A DNA stretch of 64,000 nt, taken from positions 50,158-114,157 of the forward strand of contig JBFWSG010000016.1 in NCBI GenBank assembly GCA_050248495.1, given 5' to 3'. How positions within the stretch are numbered: position 1 is the first letter of the stretch; the number at the start of each line of letters is the position of its first letter. This DNA is from DASYDU01 sp050248495 (GTDB taxonomy: Bacteria > Planctomycetota > Planctomycetia > Pirellulales > Lacipirellulaceae). Positions 26,863 to 34,968 of this stretch are shown in pieces. The notes below the pieces were generated by a model that saw only the letters and a program-made list of their open reading frames with translations, made no database searches and was not told the origin of the DNA. The position numbers and the translations under genes are program-made.

Positions 26863-28296
26863 TCAAGCGATCATCTTGTCGATCACGCGCCCGTAGACGT
26901 CGGTGAGGCGGAAGTCGCGGCCTTGATAGCGATACGTCAACCGCTCGTGGTCGAGGCCCAAGAGCTTGAGAATCGTGGCGTGCAAATCGAAGGTCTCGAC
27001 CGCATCCTCGACCGGGAAGCAGCCAAAGTCGTCGGTCTGTCCCACGCTGCCTGGCTTGAGTCCGCCGCCGGCCATCCACATGGTGAATGCCGAAATGTGG
27101 TGGTCGCGGCCGACACCGCTCGTGCCCTGCTTGGGCTGAGCCACGGGCGTGCGACCAAATTCGCCGCCCCAGATCACCAGCGTTTCGTCCAACATCCCGC
27201 GTTGCTTCAAATCCTTCACCAGCGCGCCGCAGGCTTGGTCGATCGCCCGACACTGCCCCGGGTGAGACACCGCGATGTCGGTGTGGTGATCCCAATCGCC
27301 CATGTGAATCTGGACGAACCGCACACCCCGCTCGACCATGCGGCGCGCGAGCAGGCAGTCGCGCGCAAACGACGGTTGCTGCGGCTGGCAGCCATAGAGT
27401 TGCAGCGTCTCCGCGCTTTCGCCACTCAAGTCGGTCAATTCCGGTGCGCTCGCCTGCAGCGAGAACGCCAGCTCGTAGGCCGAAATCCGCGCCGCAATTT
27501 CGCGGTCACTGTTTTCGCCGTAACGCAGCAGATTGAGCTGGTTCACCGCGTCGACGACTTGCTTCTGATCGCCGACCGTAATTCCCGGTGGATTGGTCGT
27601 GTTGAGAATCGGCTCGCCCTGGCTGCGGATCTCGACGCCCTGGTAAGCGGGCGGTAAGAAGCCGTTGTGATAGTTGCCGTTCTTGCCGCGCGTCGGACCG
27701 TTGCTGTTGATCACGATGTATCCGGGTAGATTTTCGCTCTCGCTCCCCAAGCCGTACACCAGCCATGCACCGAGGCTCGGACGGCCCGAATTGCGATGCC
27801 CCGTGTTGAGCATGTATTCCGCATGCGGATGGACCGTCTCGGTCGTGACGACGGTTCGGACGAACGTCAAATCGTCGACCACGTCGGCTGTGTGGGGCAG
27901 TAGCTCCGTGACCCACTGACCACTTTCGCCATGCTGCGCGAACTTCCACGGGCTGGGCATCACCAGCGGCTGCCCGTCGCGAATCTGCGCGAATTGAAGT
28001 CGCTTGACCATCGATTCGGGCAGCGGCTGATCGGCGAATTCGGCCAGGGCCGGCTTGTAATCGAACATATCCAAGTGACTCGGCCCGCCCGTCATGAAAA
28101 GCTGAATGACGCTCCTCGCCTTGGGCGCAAAGTGGGGCGGCTTGGGGGCGAGCGGGTTCACGATCCGCGCGGCGGTCGCCGATGCAAAACCTTCTCTCCC
28201 CAGCATCGTCGCCAGGGCGGCAGTCCCCATCCGCAGACCCATATCGAGAAAGCGACGTCGCGTCGCCAGCTGCTCAGGAAGAATCGGATTTGCCAC
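26863..28296 (-). CDS. DUF1501 domain protein, Tat-exported
   Basis: A 477-residue protein of the planctomycete DUF1501 family, which has an alkaline-phosphatase/sulfatase-like fold. A twin-arginine export signal is evident: ATRRRFLDMG (residues 11-20) and then a hydrophobic stretch. The body has MTGGPSHLDMFDYKP, the family's first metal-site region, HAEYMLNTGHRNSGRPSLGAWL, and GEFGRTPVAQP with the later HH pair in GRDHHISAFT. It is 4 bp downstream of the DUF1549/DUF1553 gene. The two families almost always occur as such pairs and are thought to act on extracellular substrates; the biochemistry is not established. Confidence 0.93.
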   Translation of the reverse strand: MANPILPEQLATRRRFLDMGLRMGTAALATMLGREGFASATAARIVNPLAPKPPHFAPKARSVIQLFMTGGPSHLDMFDYKPALAEFADQPLPESMVKRLQFAQIRDGQPLVMPSPWKFAQHGESGQWVTELLPHTADVVDDLTFVRTVVTTETVHPHAEYMLNTGHRNSGRPSLGAWLVYGLGSESENLPGYIVINSNGPTRGKNGNYHNGFLPPAYQGVEIRSQGEPILNTTNPPGITVGDQKQVVDAVNQLNLLRYGENSDREIAARISAYELAFSLQASAPELTDLSGESAETLQLYGCQPQQPSFARDCLLARRMVERGVRFVQIHMGDWDHHTDIAVSHPGQCRAIDQACGALVKDLKQRGMLDETLVIWGGEFGRTPVAQPKQGTSGVGRDHHISAFTMWMAGGGLKPGSVGQTDDFGCFPVEDAVETFDLHATILKLLGLDHERLTYRYQGRDFRLTDVYGRVIDKMIA

Positions 28297-28300
28297 GGTA

Positions 28301-30631
28301 CTACTCCCGCGTAATGAACTCGTCGAGATTCAACACGGCCCGCGCCACCGCGGTCCAGGCCGCCTGTCCCACTACTTCCGCCGGCTCGCCCTGCCGACCA
28401 ACGATGGTCGCGGCCCGTCCCGGGTCTTCCGCCAATTGCCGCCGCTGCGCCGCCAGCAAACTGATCAGCACTTGCTGTTCTTCAGGCCGCGGCGCTCGCC
28501 CCACGCATCTCTCAAACAGCCACGTCAGCCGCTGCTCGTCCGCATCATTTGGGCGCTCCGTCATCGCGCGATGCGCGAGCGCCACCGCCGCTTCCACAAA
28601 CCACGGATCGTTCAAGAGGGTGAGCGCCTGAAGCGGCGTGTTGCTCGACGGGCGGCGCGGACACGACTCGACGGCGTCCGGCGCGTCAAACAGGCGGAAG
28701 TACGGATGTGGCGTCAGTCGCCAGAAATGCACGTACATCCCACGTCGTAACCGATCGTCGCCCGTGCTCGCCACCCACTGCGTACCATCGGCGCGCCCCA
28801 CCATGATTCCCTCCGGCTGATAGGGAAAGACGCTGGGTCCGCCAATTGTCGTGTTCAGAATCCCGCCGGCCGAGAGCGAAGTATCGCGAATCGTCTCCGC
28901 ATCAAGCCGCAACCGATTCTGACGGGCAAGCAACCGATTCTGCGGATCGCGCTCGGCCAAGTCCGGCCGCACGTGGGAACTCTGCAAATACGTCGCCGAA
29001 TTGACGATCAACCGCTGAATGTGCTTGATGCTCCAGCCGTGGTCGACGAGTTCCGCCGCGAGCCAATCGAGCAGTTCTGGATGCGACGGCGGCGTCGACT
29101 GCAGGCCGAAATTGTCCGACGTCTCCACGAGTCCCGTGCCGAAGTATTGCTGCCAGATCCGATTCACCATCACGCGGGCCGTCAGTGGATTCTGCGGCGT
29201 GGCCGCCCACTTCGCCAGGTCCAGTCGCGTCGGCTGAGTAGCGGCGGGTTGCAGCGGCGGCAAGCAAGCCGGCACGGCCGCCGAAACTTCTTGCCCCAGC
29301 GACGGATCCAATGCATCGTAGGTCTTGGGATTGTCCGTGCGCTGCTGCATGACCAGAGTGGTTACCGTCGCCGGCATGCTCTTTTCCAGCTGATCGATCA
29401 CCGTCTTGCGCTTTACCGACCCGGTGTCTTGATTCCAGAACTCATTGCTGAGCGAAGTCGGAATGTCGGCCGACCGCTCAGCCAGCGGCATCGCCAGGTA
29501 CGCTTGCGACGCTCCATCCAACGCCTGCCGTTTCTCCGGCGGCAGCCTGGTGGCCCATTTTTCGATCCGCTGTTTGAGCTGCTCGCGATACTGAGCGACC
29601 GCCTGGTCATGGGCGTCTTGAATCATCTTCAGCTGTTCGGGCGAACGATCCTTCGACAGCATGCCGATCGCCATCCGCAGGTCCGTCGGCATCGCCATCA
29701 TCTCGTCGTTCGTGATCCGCGCCGCCCACACCAGCGGATCCTGGTCCGGTCCTCCCTGGTAGGCAAACATTTCGCGCCTCAGCTGCGTCACTTGCCGCTT
29801 CAGCGCGTCCCGTTCCGACACTTGTTCCGGCGTGGCAAAGTCGTGGACGACGTCGTCCGCCTGGTTGAAAAACGCGTAAATCTGGCAATACTCGCGCTGC
29901 GAAATCGGATCGAACTTATGGTCGTGACAACGGGCACAGCCGAGCGTGAGCCCCAGATAGGTTGTGCCGAAGGCATTCACCCGGTCGACCATCGTCTCCA
30001 CCGGGTCGCTTCCTTGCTTCAACGAATTGCAGCTGAAGCCGGTGGCCACGAGGCGGTCTTCGCTCGGCGGCGCCATCAAATCGCCGGCCAATTGCTCGAC
30101 GAGAAATTCGTCATACGGCATGTCGCTGTTCAGCGCATTGATTACCCAGTCGCGATACTTCCACATCTCGCGCTTGGTATCGAATTCGTAACCGGCGCTA
30201 TCCGCATACCGGGCCAGGTCGAGCCAATGCCGCCCCCAACGCTCGCCGTAGTGTGGAGATGACAGCAGCCGCTCGACCACCTGCTCGTACGCGGCCCGGG
30301 ATGGGTCTGCCGCGAACTGACTGACCTCGTTCTCGGTGGGTGGCAGGCCGACCAAGTCGAGCGTCACCCTTCGCAACTCGGTCGCCGGGTCGGCCTCCGG
30401 TGCGGGCGCGATTTGTTCCTGTTCCAGCCGGGACAGAATGAAGTAGTCGATCGGCGTGCGCGGCCAGGCCGCATTCACCACGCTCGGGATCGCCGGCCGC
30501 GCCACGGGTCGGAACGCCCAGTGCACCTGTTCGTCCGCTGCCGCTGGGCGGATTCCCGCCGGCCAATTCGCCAGGCACGACGCCGCGAATGCGAACAGGA
30601 TCAGCCGATGGCGTAATTTGGATCGAACCAT
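28301..30631 (-). CDS. DUF1549/DUF1553 (PSD1) secreted protein
   Basis: 776 residues. The signal peptide ends near PAAADEQVHW. The DUF1549 domain follows (PRTPIDYFILSRLEQEQIAP, LRRVTLDLVGLPPTENEV, HYGERWGRHWLDLARYADS). It contains the heme-like sequence LGCARCHDHKFDPI, one CxxCH motif, so covalent haem is possible. DUF1553 is the C-terminal half (ARVMVNRIWQQYFGTGLVET, SYFRLFDAPD-type end and NTPLQALTLLNDP). The N-terminal cytochrome domain found in many relatives is absent. The ATG at 30631 gives the expected signal peptide. It is paired with the DUF1501 gene and likely co-transcribed. Confidence 0.92.
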   Translation of the reverse strand: MVRSKLRHRLILFAFAASCLANWPAGIRPAAADEQVHWAFRPVARPAIPSVVNAAWPRTPIDYFILSRLEQEQIAPAPEADPATELRRVTLDLVGLPPTENEVSQFAADPSRAAYEQVVERLLSSPHYGERWGRHWLDLARYADSAGYEFDTKREMWKYRDWVINALNSDMPYDEFLVEQLAGDLMAPPSEDRLVATGFSCNSLKQGSDPVETMVDRVNAFGTTYLGLTLGCARCHDHKFDPISQREYCQIYAFFNQADDVVHDFATPEQVSERDALKRQVTQLRREMFAYQGGPDQDPLVWAARITNDEMMAMPTDLRMAIGMLSKDRSPEQLKMIQDAHDQAVAQYREQLKQRIEKWATRLPPEKRQALDGASQAYLAMPLAERSADIPTSLSNEFWNQDTGSVKRKTVIDQLEKSMPATVTTLVMQQRTDNPKTYDALDPSLGQEVSAAVPACLPPLQPAATQPTRLDLAKWAATPQNPLTARVMVNRIWQQYFGTGLVETSDNFGLQSTPPSHPELLDWLAAELVDHGWSIKHIQRLIVNSATYLQSSHVRPDLAERDPQNRLLARQNRLRLDAETIRDTSLSAGGILNTTIGGPSVFPYQPEGIMVGRADGTQWVASTGDDRLRRGMYVHFWRLTPHPYFRLFDAPDAVESCPRRPSSNTPLQALTLLNDPWFVEAAVALAHRAMTERPNDADEQRLTWLFERCVGRAPRPEEQQVLISLLAAQRRQLAEDPGRAATIVGRQGEPAEVVGQAAWTAVARAVLNLDEFITRE

Positions 30632-30793
30632 GTTGTGGCGAGCGTTGCCGCTCGTCCGGGAATCCGTGGTTCGTAGGCGACTGGCCACAGGTCTCGACGC
30701 TCCACAGCATCGCGGCCAGTCGAGGCAGGTATTATCCAGGCATGCGAGATCGGGCGTCGCGTCGATGCAATTCGGTCGATTCCGTCGATTCGA

Positions 30794-30822
30794 TTGACGC
30801 TCAACCGTCCCGCCATTATGAT
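30794..30822 (+). promoter_or_regulatory. Sigma-70-like promoter for the RhaT-like gene
   Basis: TTGACG at 30794-30799 and TATGAT at 30817-30822 with a 17-bp spacer. The -10 lies in CCATTATGAT, identical to the PEP-CTERM promoter near 17681. The motif ATTGCTAAAAA follows after 7 bp, overlapping the expected start of transcription. Confidence 0.6.
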
Positions 30823-30829
30823 GACATTT

Positions 30830-30840
30830 ATTGCTAAAAA
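30830..30840 (+). promoter_or_regulatory. Recurring ATYGCTAAAAA motif, site C
   Basis: ATTGCTAAAAA followed by GC, placed at about the transcription start of the RhaT-like promoter. Same orientation relative to the gene as sites A, B and E. Confidence 0.45.
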
Positions 30841-30966
30841 GCAACCCATAATTCGGTTGGTGCGGGCGACTTTTCCTAAGAGCGGCGGGGCGATTGCGGC
30901 TCCCAGGCCTGTCGGCGACGCTATCTTCGTTCGTTGGAAAGTCCCCGCCATTGAGGGATTTTGCAC

Positions 30967-32064
30967 ATGCCGGAAACTGCCTCTGCATCCTCGAACGTGC
31001 TTGCGGGCTTCGGCTTCATTCTGATCGCGGCGATCGCCGGCGGCGCATTCGGTCTGCAGTACCGAATTATGCGCAAGTACACGGTCGAGAACACCTCGTT
31101 GATCTCGCTGTTTTTCGCAACGATCGTCGTGCCCTTGATCGCGGCGCGGATCTTGCTGCCGGGCTGGACCGATGCCATTCGCGAAGTCGGCTGGCAGCAA
31201 AATTTGCTCGTCTTCGCCTTTGGCTTTGGCTGGGGACTCGGCGCGATCACTTACGCGTACGGCTTCAACATTCTCGGCATGGCCTTGGCTGCCGCGATCA
31301 TCAAGGGGATCACCATCACGATCGGTTCCGGCTGGCCGCTCCTGCGACGCTGGGAGATCGTCGATCCCTCGGTCAAGACGACCACGATCGTTGGCCTGTG
31401 CATCCTGCTGGTCGGCACGGCGCTTGCCGGCGTGGCAGGCGTTTGGCGAGAGCGCGAGCTGTCGCGGGAAAAGCATCTCGATCCGGAGCGTCCCGAAGAA
31501 CACTACGCCACGATTCCCAAGCCAAAATCGGGCCTTTTTGCTGTCGGCCTGCTGATGGTCTTGATCTCCGGCGTGCTCAGCTCGTGCGCCAATTTAGGAT
31601 ACGACTACGCCCGGCCGCTGGAGCAGGCCATGGGCGGCGACCTGAAGTGGAAGGCCACGTTGATTCGCTGGATGCCCATGTATTGGGGCGGCATCACCGC
31701 GCTCTTTATTTTCATGGGCGGCAGCATGCTGCGCAACGGAACGTGGAGAAACTACTTTGCTCCTGGCACAACGCGCGACTTCCTGATCGCCTCGACGATG
31801 GGCTTCGTCCATTTTCTCGCCCAGATTCCCTACGGCATCGGCGCCTATTACCTCGACCGCGCCGGACGCGCGGATTTGGGAACGACCGTCGGCTGGGGCG
31901 CCAACATCGGCATGGCGCTGATTGTGGCCGCCAGCATCGGCTTTGCCACAGGTGAATGGAGTGGCATCGCCAAAGGGACGGTCCGAACGCTGCAAACGGC
32001 GATCGCGATTCTCATTCTGGCGATCATCATTCTCGCCTACGCCAACAGTCTGCAGGCGTCCTGA
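30967..32064 (+). CDS. RhaT-family L-rhamnose/proton symporter-like permease
   Basis: A 365-residue inner-membrane protein with about ten hydrophobic segments of the RhaT (DMT superfamily) type. Family sequences include GGAFGLQYRIMRKY near the first helix, FGFGWGLGAITYAYGFNILGM and KGITITIGSGWPL. The ATG at 30967 has GAGGGA about 9 bases upstream; a TTG two codons earlier is less likely. No rhamnose catabolic genes are adjacent, so the substrate could be another deoxy sugar. A second member of the family is encoded at 54413-55513. Confidence 0.85.
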   Translation: MPETASASSNVLAGFGFILIAAIAGGAFGLQYRIMRKYTVENTSLISLFFATIVVPLIAARILLPGWTDAIREVGWQQNLLVFAFGFGWGLGAITYAYGFNILGMALAAAIIKGITITIGSGWPLLRRWEIVDPSVKTTTIVGLCILLVGTALAGVAGVWRERELSREKHLDPERPEEHYATIPKPKSGLFAVGLLMVLISGVLSSCANLGYDYARPLEQAMGGDLKWKATLIRWMPMYWGGITALFIFMGGSMLRNGTWRNYFAPGTTRDFLIASTMGFVHFLAQIPYGIGAYYLDRAGRADLGTTVGWGANIGMALIVAASIGFATGEWSGIAKGTVRTLQTAIAILILAIIILAYANSLQAS

Positions 32065-32191
32065 TTCGGGGGTCACGCAACTAGCGCGAAATTGTCCCTG
32101 CGGCCGCTGTGCGCCGCGGAATTGTAAGGTTGGGAGCGGCCAAGCGTTGCAAAGTAGTTCTGAAAATTTCCGCACCCCGTGCAGAATTGGC

Positions 32192-32202
32192 TTTTTAGCA
32201 AT
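32192..32202 (+). promoter_or_regulatory. Recurring motif, site D, next to an extended -10
   Basis: TTTTTAGCAAT (reverse complement of ATTGCTAAAAA) upstream of the GlpX-type gene. It is followed by TGCTAAACT at 32212-32220, an extended -10 (TG, one base, TAAACT). The orientation relative to the gene is the opposite of sites A, B, C and E, and the motif lies where a -35 would be. The start codon is at 32300. Confidence 0.4.
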
Positions 32203-32299
32203 CAAAGTCCATGCTAAACTGGACGCTTCGTGCTGCTGGCTCCCCATGTCCAGCCTGGGCCCACGGGCGATTCCACTGTCTCTCGAAGCGTAAGTCCTT

Positions 32300-33370
32300 A
32301 TGACATCATCTGTTGCTCCGCCACGGGCGCTGGACTTGGAGTTTGCCCGCGCCACGGAACATGCGGCGCTGGCCGCCTGGCGGTGGTTTGGCCGTGGCGA
32401 CAAGAACGCCGCCGATCTGGCCGCCGTCGAAGCCCTTCACAGGCGATTCCAGACGATCGACTGCCAAGGGCTAGTTCGCATCGGCGAGGGGATCAAAGAC
32501 AACGCTCCGGGGATTTTCACCGGCGACCGCGTGGGTCGCTGGCATGCCCACTCGACACCCGCCGCGATCGCTCTCGATCCGATCGATGGCACAACGCTCA
32601 CCGCCAAAGGGCTCCCGGGCGCAATTTCGGTGCTCGCCGCCGCAATCTGTGATTCGCCCGACGACGATCCGGCGCACATGTTCCCGGCGATCTCGTCCCA
32701 CTACATGCAGAAACTGGCAGTCGGTCCGGCGGTTGCTGCGTGTGGTCTGCCAATCGATCTCGATGCGCCGCTGGAGGCGACTCTCGCCACGATTGCCAGG
32801 GCACTCGACAAGCGCGTTGCGGACTTGATTGCAGTGGTTCTCGATCGGCCGCGTCACCAACACCTCGTCGAAAACCTGCGAACATTGGGCTGCGGGATTC
32901 GCCTGATTTCCGATGGTGACGTCGTGGCGGCGATCGCTCCGTCGCTGCCGAATTCGGGGGTCGATCTCTACGTCGGAATCGGCGGCAGCCCGGAGGCCGT
33001 GATATCTGCCGCGGCCATCAAAGGTCTGGGGGGCGAACAATTGTGCCGGGTCTGGGCCAACGACGACGAGGGTCGTGCGCAACCGCCAGGCAACGGCAAG
33101 CATGCGATCGATGATCCCGAGCGAATCTGGAACGTCGGTGAAATGGCCTGCGGCGACAACATCGTTTTTGTGGCGACGGGCATCAGCGACGCGTCGATAC
33201 TACGGGGAGTTCGCAAGCATTCGCAACATTGGATCACCCATTCGCTGCTCGTGAGCAGCCGCACCAAAGCGATTCGCTTCGTGGAAACCTATCACGAAGT
33301 TGCCGAGAGGCCCGCCGCCGGACCTCATTTCCGCGACTTCGAACCCTTGGCTGCGACCTCGCTCGCCTGA
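32300..33370 (+). CDS. glpX: Class II fructose-1,6-bisphosphatase (GlpX family)
   Basis: A 356-residue GlpX-type phosphatase that hydrolyses fructose 1,6-bisphosphate, and in some members sedoheptulose 1,7-bisphosphate, with Mg or Mn. Signatures are RATEHAALAAWRWFGRGDKNAAD, RIGEGIKDNAPGIFTG with a metal-binding glutamate, and ALDPIDGTTLTAKG, the phosphatase metal/nucleotide site. GIGGSPEAVISAAAIKGLGG follows near residue 230. Length and order are normal. It acts in gluconeogenesis. A short adenylate kinase gene follows 50 bp later in the same direction. Confidence 0.92.
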   Translation: MTSSVAPPRALDLEFARATEHAALAAWRWFGRGDKNAADLAAVEALHRRFQTIDCQGLVRIGEGIKDNAPGIFTGDRVGRWHAHSTPAAIALDPIDGTTLTAKGLPGAISVLAAAICDSPDDDPAHMFPAISSHYMQKLAVGPAVAACGLPIDLDAPLEATLATIARALDKRVADLIAVVLDRPRHQHLVENLRTLGCGIRLISDGDVVAAIAPSLPNSGVDLYVGIGGSPEAVISAAAIKGLGGEQLCRVWANDDEGRAQPPGNGKHAIDDPERIWNVGEMACGDNIVFVATGISDASILRGVRKHSQHWITHSLLVSSRTKAIRFVETYHEVAERPAAGPHFRDFEPLAATSLA

Positions 33371-33420
33371 GCAATTCCCTGGCGTCGGCTTTGTGACCAC
33401 CTCATCGCAAGACCCAAGTC

Positions 33421-34041
33421 ATGCAATCTCCTAACTACATGAATCACAAGATCGCTTGTCGCCGAATCGTGCTGATCGGCGCGCCGGGCGCTGGCAAAGG
33501 CACTCAAGCCAAGCGATTGGCGTCCACACATCAACTTGCACACATTTCCACCGGCGAAATGCTGCGGGCGCTCGTTCAATCGGAATCCGCCATCGGCATT
33601 AAGGTTCGAGCCCAGATCGAGTCGGGCAAATTGGTCAACGACGAATTGGTGATTGCCTTGGCCGCGGATCGACTCCGCCAGTCGGACGCCGATCGCGGTT
33701 ACGTGCTGGACGGCTTTCCCCGCACCGCTTACCAGGCCGAGATGCTGGACGAAACCCTCGCCTCGGCCGATTCGCGCCTCGATTGCTGCATTCATCTGAG
33801 AGTTGACTGCGAGATGATCATCGAGCGAATCTCCAAGCGTTCTGAAATCGAGTGCCGTGTGGACGATTTGCCGGCGACGATCCGACATCGCCTGGCGGTC
33901 TTCGAGCGCGAAGCGGCGCCGCTCCTTGAGTACTATCAACGTCGAGACTTGCTCCGCGAAGTATCCGGCGCCGGAAGTTTGGAGGAAGTCGCCGCCAACA
34001 TCCGCCGGGTTCTTGGGCAGCGTCGAGTTGCCGTCTCGTAA
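33421..34041 (+). CDS. Short-form adenylate kinase
   Basis: A 206-residue nucleoside monophosphate kinase. The P-loop is GAPGAGKGTQAKRL, the AMP-binding segment is HISTGEMLRALVQ, and DGFPRT is the standard NMP-domain motif. After the ERISKR arginine the chain goes directly to RVDDLPATIRHRL, so the zinc/LID domain of long adenylate kinases is missing. This resembles short bacterial Adk variants and UMP/CMP kinases. Many planctomycetes have an additional long-form adk near ribosomal genes, so this may be a second copy. An ATG at 33439 is an alternative start. Confidence 0.85.
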   Translation: MQSPNYMNHKIACRRIVLIGAPGAGKGTQAKRLASTHQLAHISTGEMLRALVQSESAIGIKVRAQIESGKLVNDELVIALAADRLRQSDADRGYVLDGFPRTAYQAEMLDETLASADSRLDCCIHLRVDCEMIIERISKRSEIECRVDDLPATIRHRLAVFEREAAPLLEYYQRRDLLREVSGAGSLEEVAANIRRVLGQRRVAVS

Positions 34042-34067
34042 ATTCGGCAGAAATTGTCAGCGACGAG

Positions 34068-34598
34068 CTAATTCTCGATCGCAGATTCAAGCGGAAGTGC
34101 CGTCGTGTATTTGACCTGCTTGAGTGCGAAACTCGAGCGGATTGCCGCGATGCCGCGAATCTTCGTCAGATGACTCAGTAAAAAGCGCTCGAACGCCGCC
34201 ACGTCTGGCACCACCACACGCAGTAGGTAGTCAGAATCTCCGGTCATCAAATAACATTCGAGCACCTCGGGACACTTGGTGATCGCCTGCTCGAATCGCT
34301 GGAGCGTCGGTTCATCTTTTTTCTCCAAGCTGACTTCGATGAACACGCTGGCCCCGAGCCCCAGCCGTTCCGGGCTGAGCATTGCGACATAGCTCCGCAT
34401 GTAACCGCGTTCTTCGAGCGCTTGCACCCGCCGCAAGCATGCCGACGGCGACAGGCCGACTGCCTTCGCCAGCGCAGCGTTGGATATGCGCGCGTTTCGC
34501 TGCAATCGATCCAAAATCTTGGCATCAAGATCTGACAACGCTTCGATTGACATGGAATTGCTTGATTCGTCCGACTCCTGCAAGGTAATTGCATCCAT
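34068..34598 (-). CDS. Lrp/AsnC-family transcription regulator
   Basis: Up to 176 residues. The N-terminal winged helix-turn-helix is typical: LDAKILDRLQRNARISNAALAKAVGLSPSACLRRVQ. The RAM/AsnC ligand domain follows (VFIEVSLEKKDEPTLQRFEQA, CYLMTGDSDYLLRVVVPDVAAF). An ATG at 34553 would remove 15 residues and start right before the helix; neither start has a clear ribosome-binding site. Such proteins form octamers that sense amino acids and often act on neighbouring genes, but the target is not evident here. Confidence 0.9.
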   Translation of the reverse strand: MDAITLQESDESSNSMSIEALSDLDAKILDRLQRNARISNAALAKAVGLSPSACLRRVQALEERGYMRSYVAMLSPERLGLGASVFIEVSLEKKDEPTLQRFEQAITKCPEVLECYLMTGDSDYLLRVVVPDVAAFERFLLSHLTKIRGIAAIRSSFALKQVKYTTALPLESAIEN

Positions 34599-34808
34599 TA
34601 TGCCAAACGGTCAACGTTCTGCAATCTTTTCCGATGAAGACGGCAGTTAGCAGGATGGTCAGACACACATTCCCGGCGCACGACAGGCTACCGTGTAAGA
34701 AGGCGGCGAGACGCCGCACGGCTCGGAATCAGAATTCCACAAGGCGGTTTAGACACCAACAAAATGCGATGCTGGCGGCAGATCGCGGCCCGCGGCAGCA
34801 TCGTCAAG

Positions 34809-34892
34809 CGGAGGGCATGGGACTCGAACCCACAACCCCATTACTGGGGCACCACATTTCCAGTGTGGCCGCTAGCCATTCGCTTACCCTCC
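34809..34892 (-). tRNA. tRNA-Ser (GGA)
   Basis: On the minus strand a class II tRNA of 84 nt folds cleanly. The acceptor stem GGAGGGT pairs with GCCCTCC. The anticodon stem CCACA/TGTGG encloses the loop CTGGAAA with anticodon GGA. There is a long variable arm (GCCCCAGTAATGGGGT) and a TTCGA-containing T loop. The 3' CCA is not encoded. It lies between the Lrp gene and rho. Confidence 0.93.
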
Positions 34893-34968
34893 AAGAACTG
34901 CCCCTCCAATTGTGCGTATTGGAGCGCTCAGCCGCAAGCGGATTGTTGCGTCCGGCGGCGGCAATCGG

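Larger units (their letters stand above)
30632..30966. other. Divergent intergenic region, DUF1549 gene / RhaT-like gene
   Basis: About 335 bp. The right part contains the promoter (30794-30822) and motif site C. The left part, next to the DUF1549 gene, shows no clear element. No coding or RNA gene is recognisable. Confidence 0.5.
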
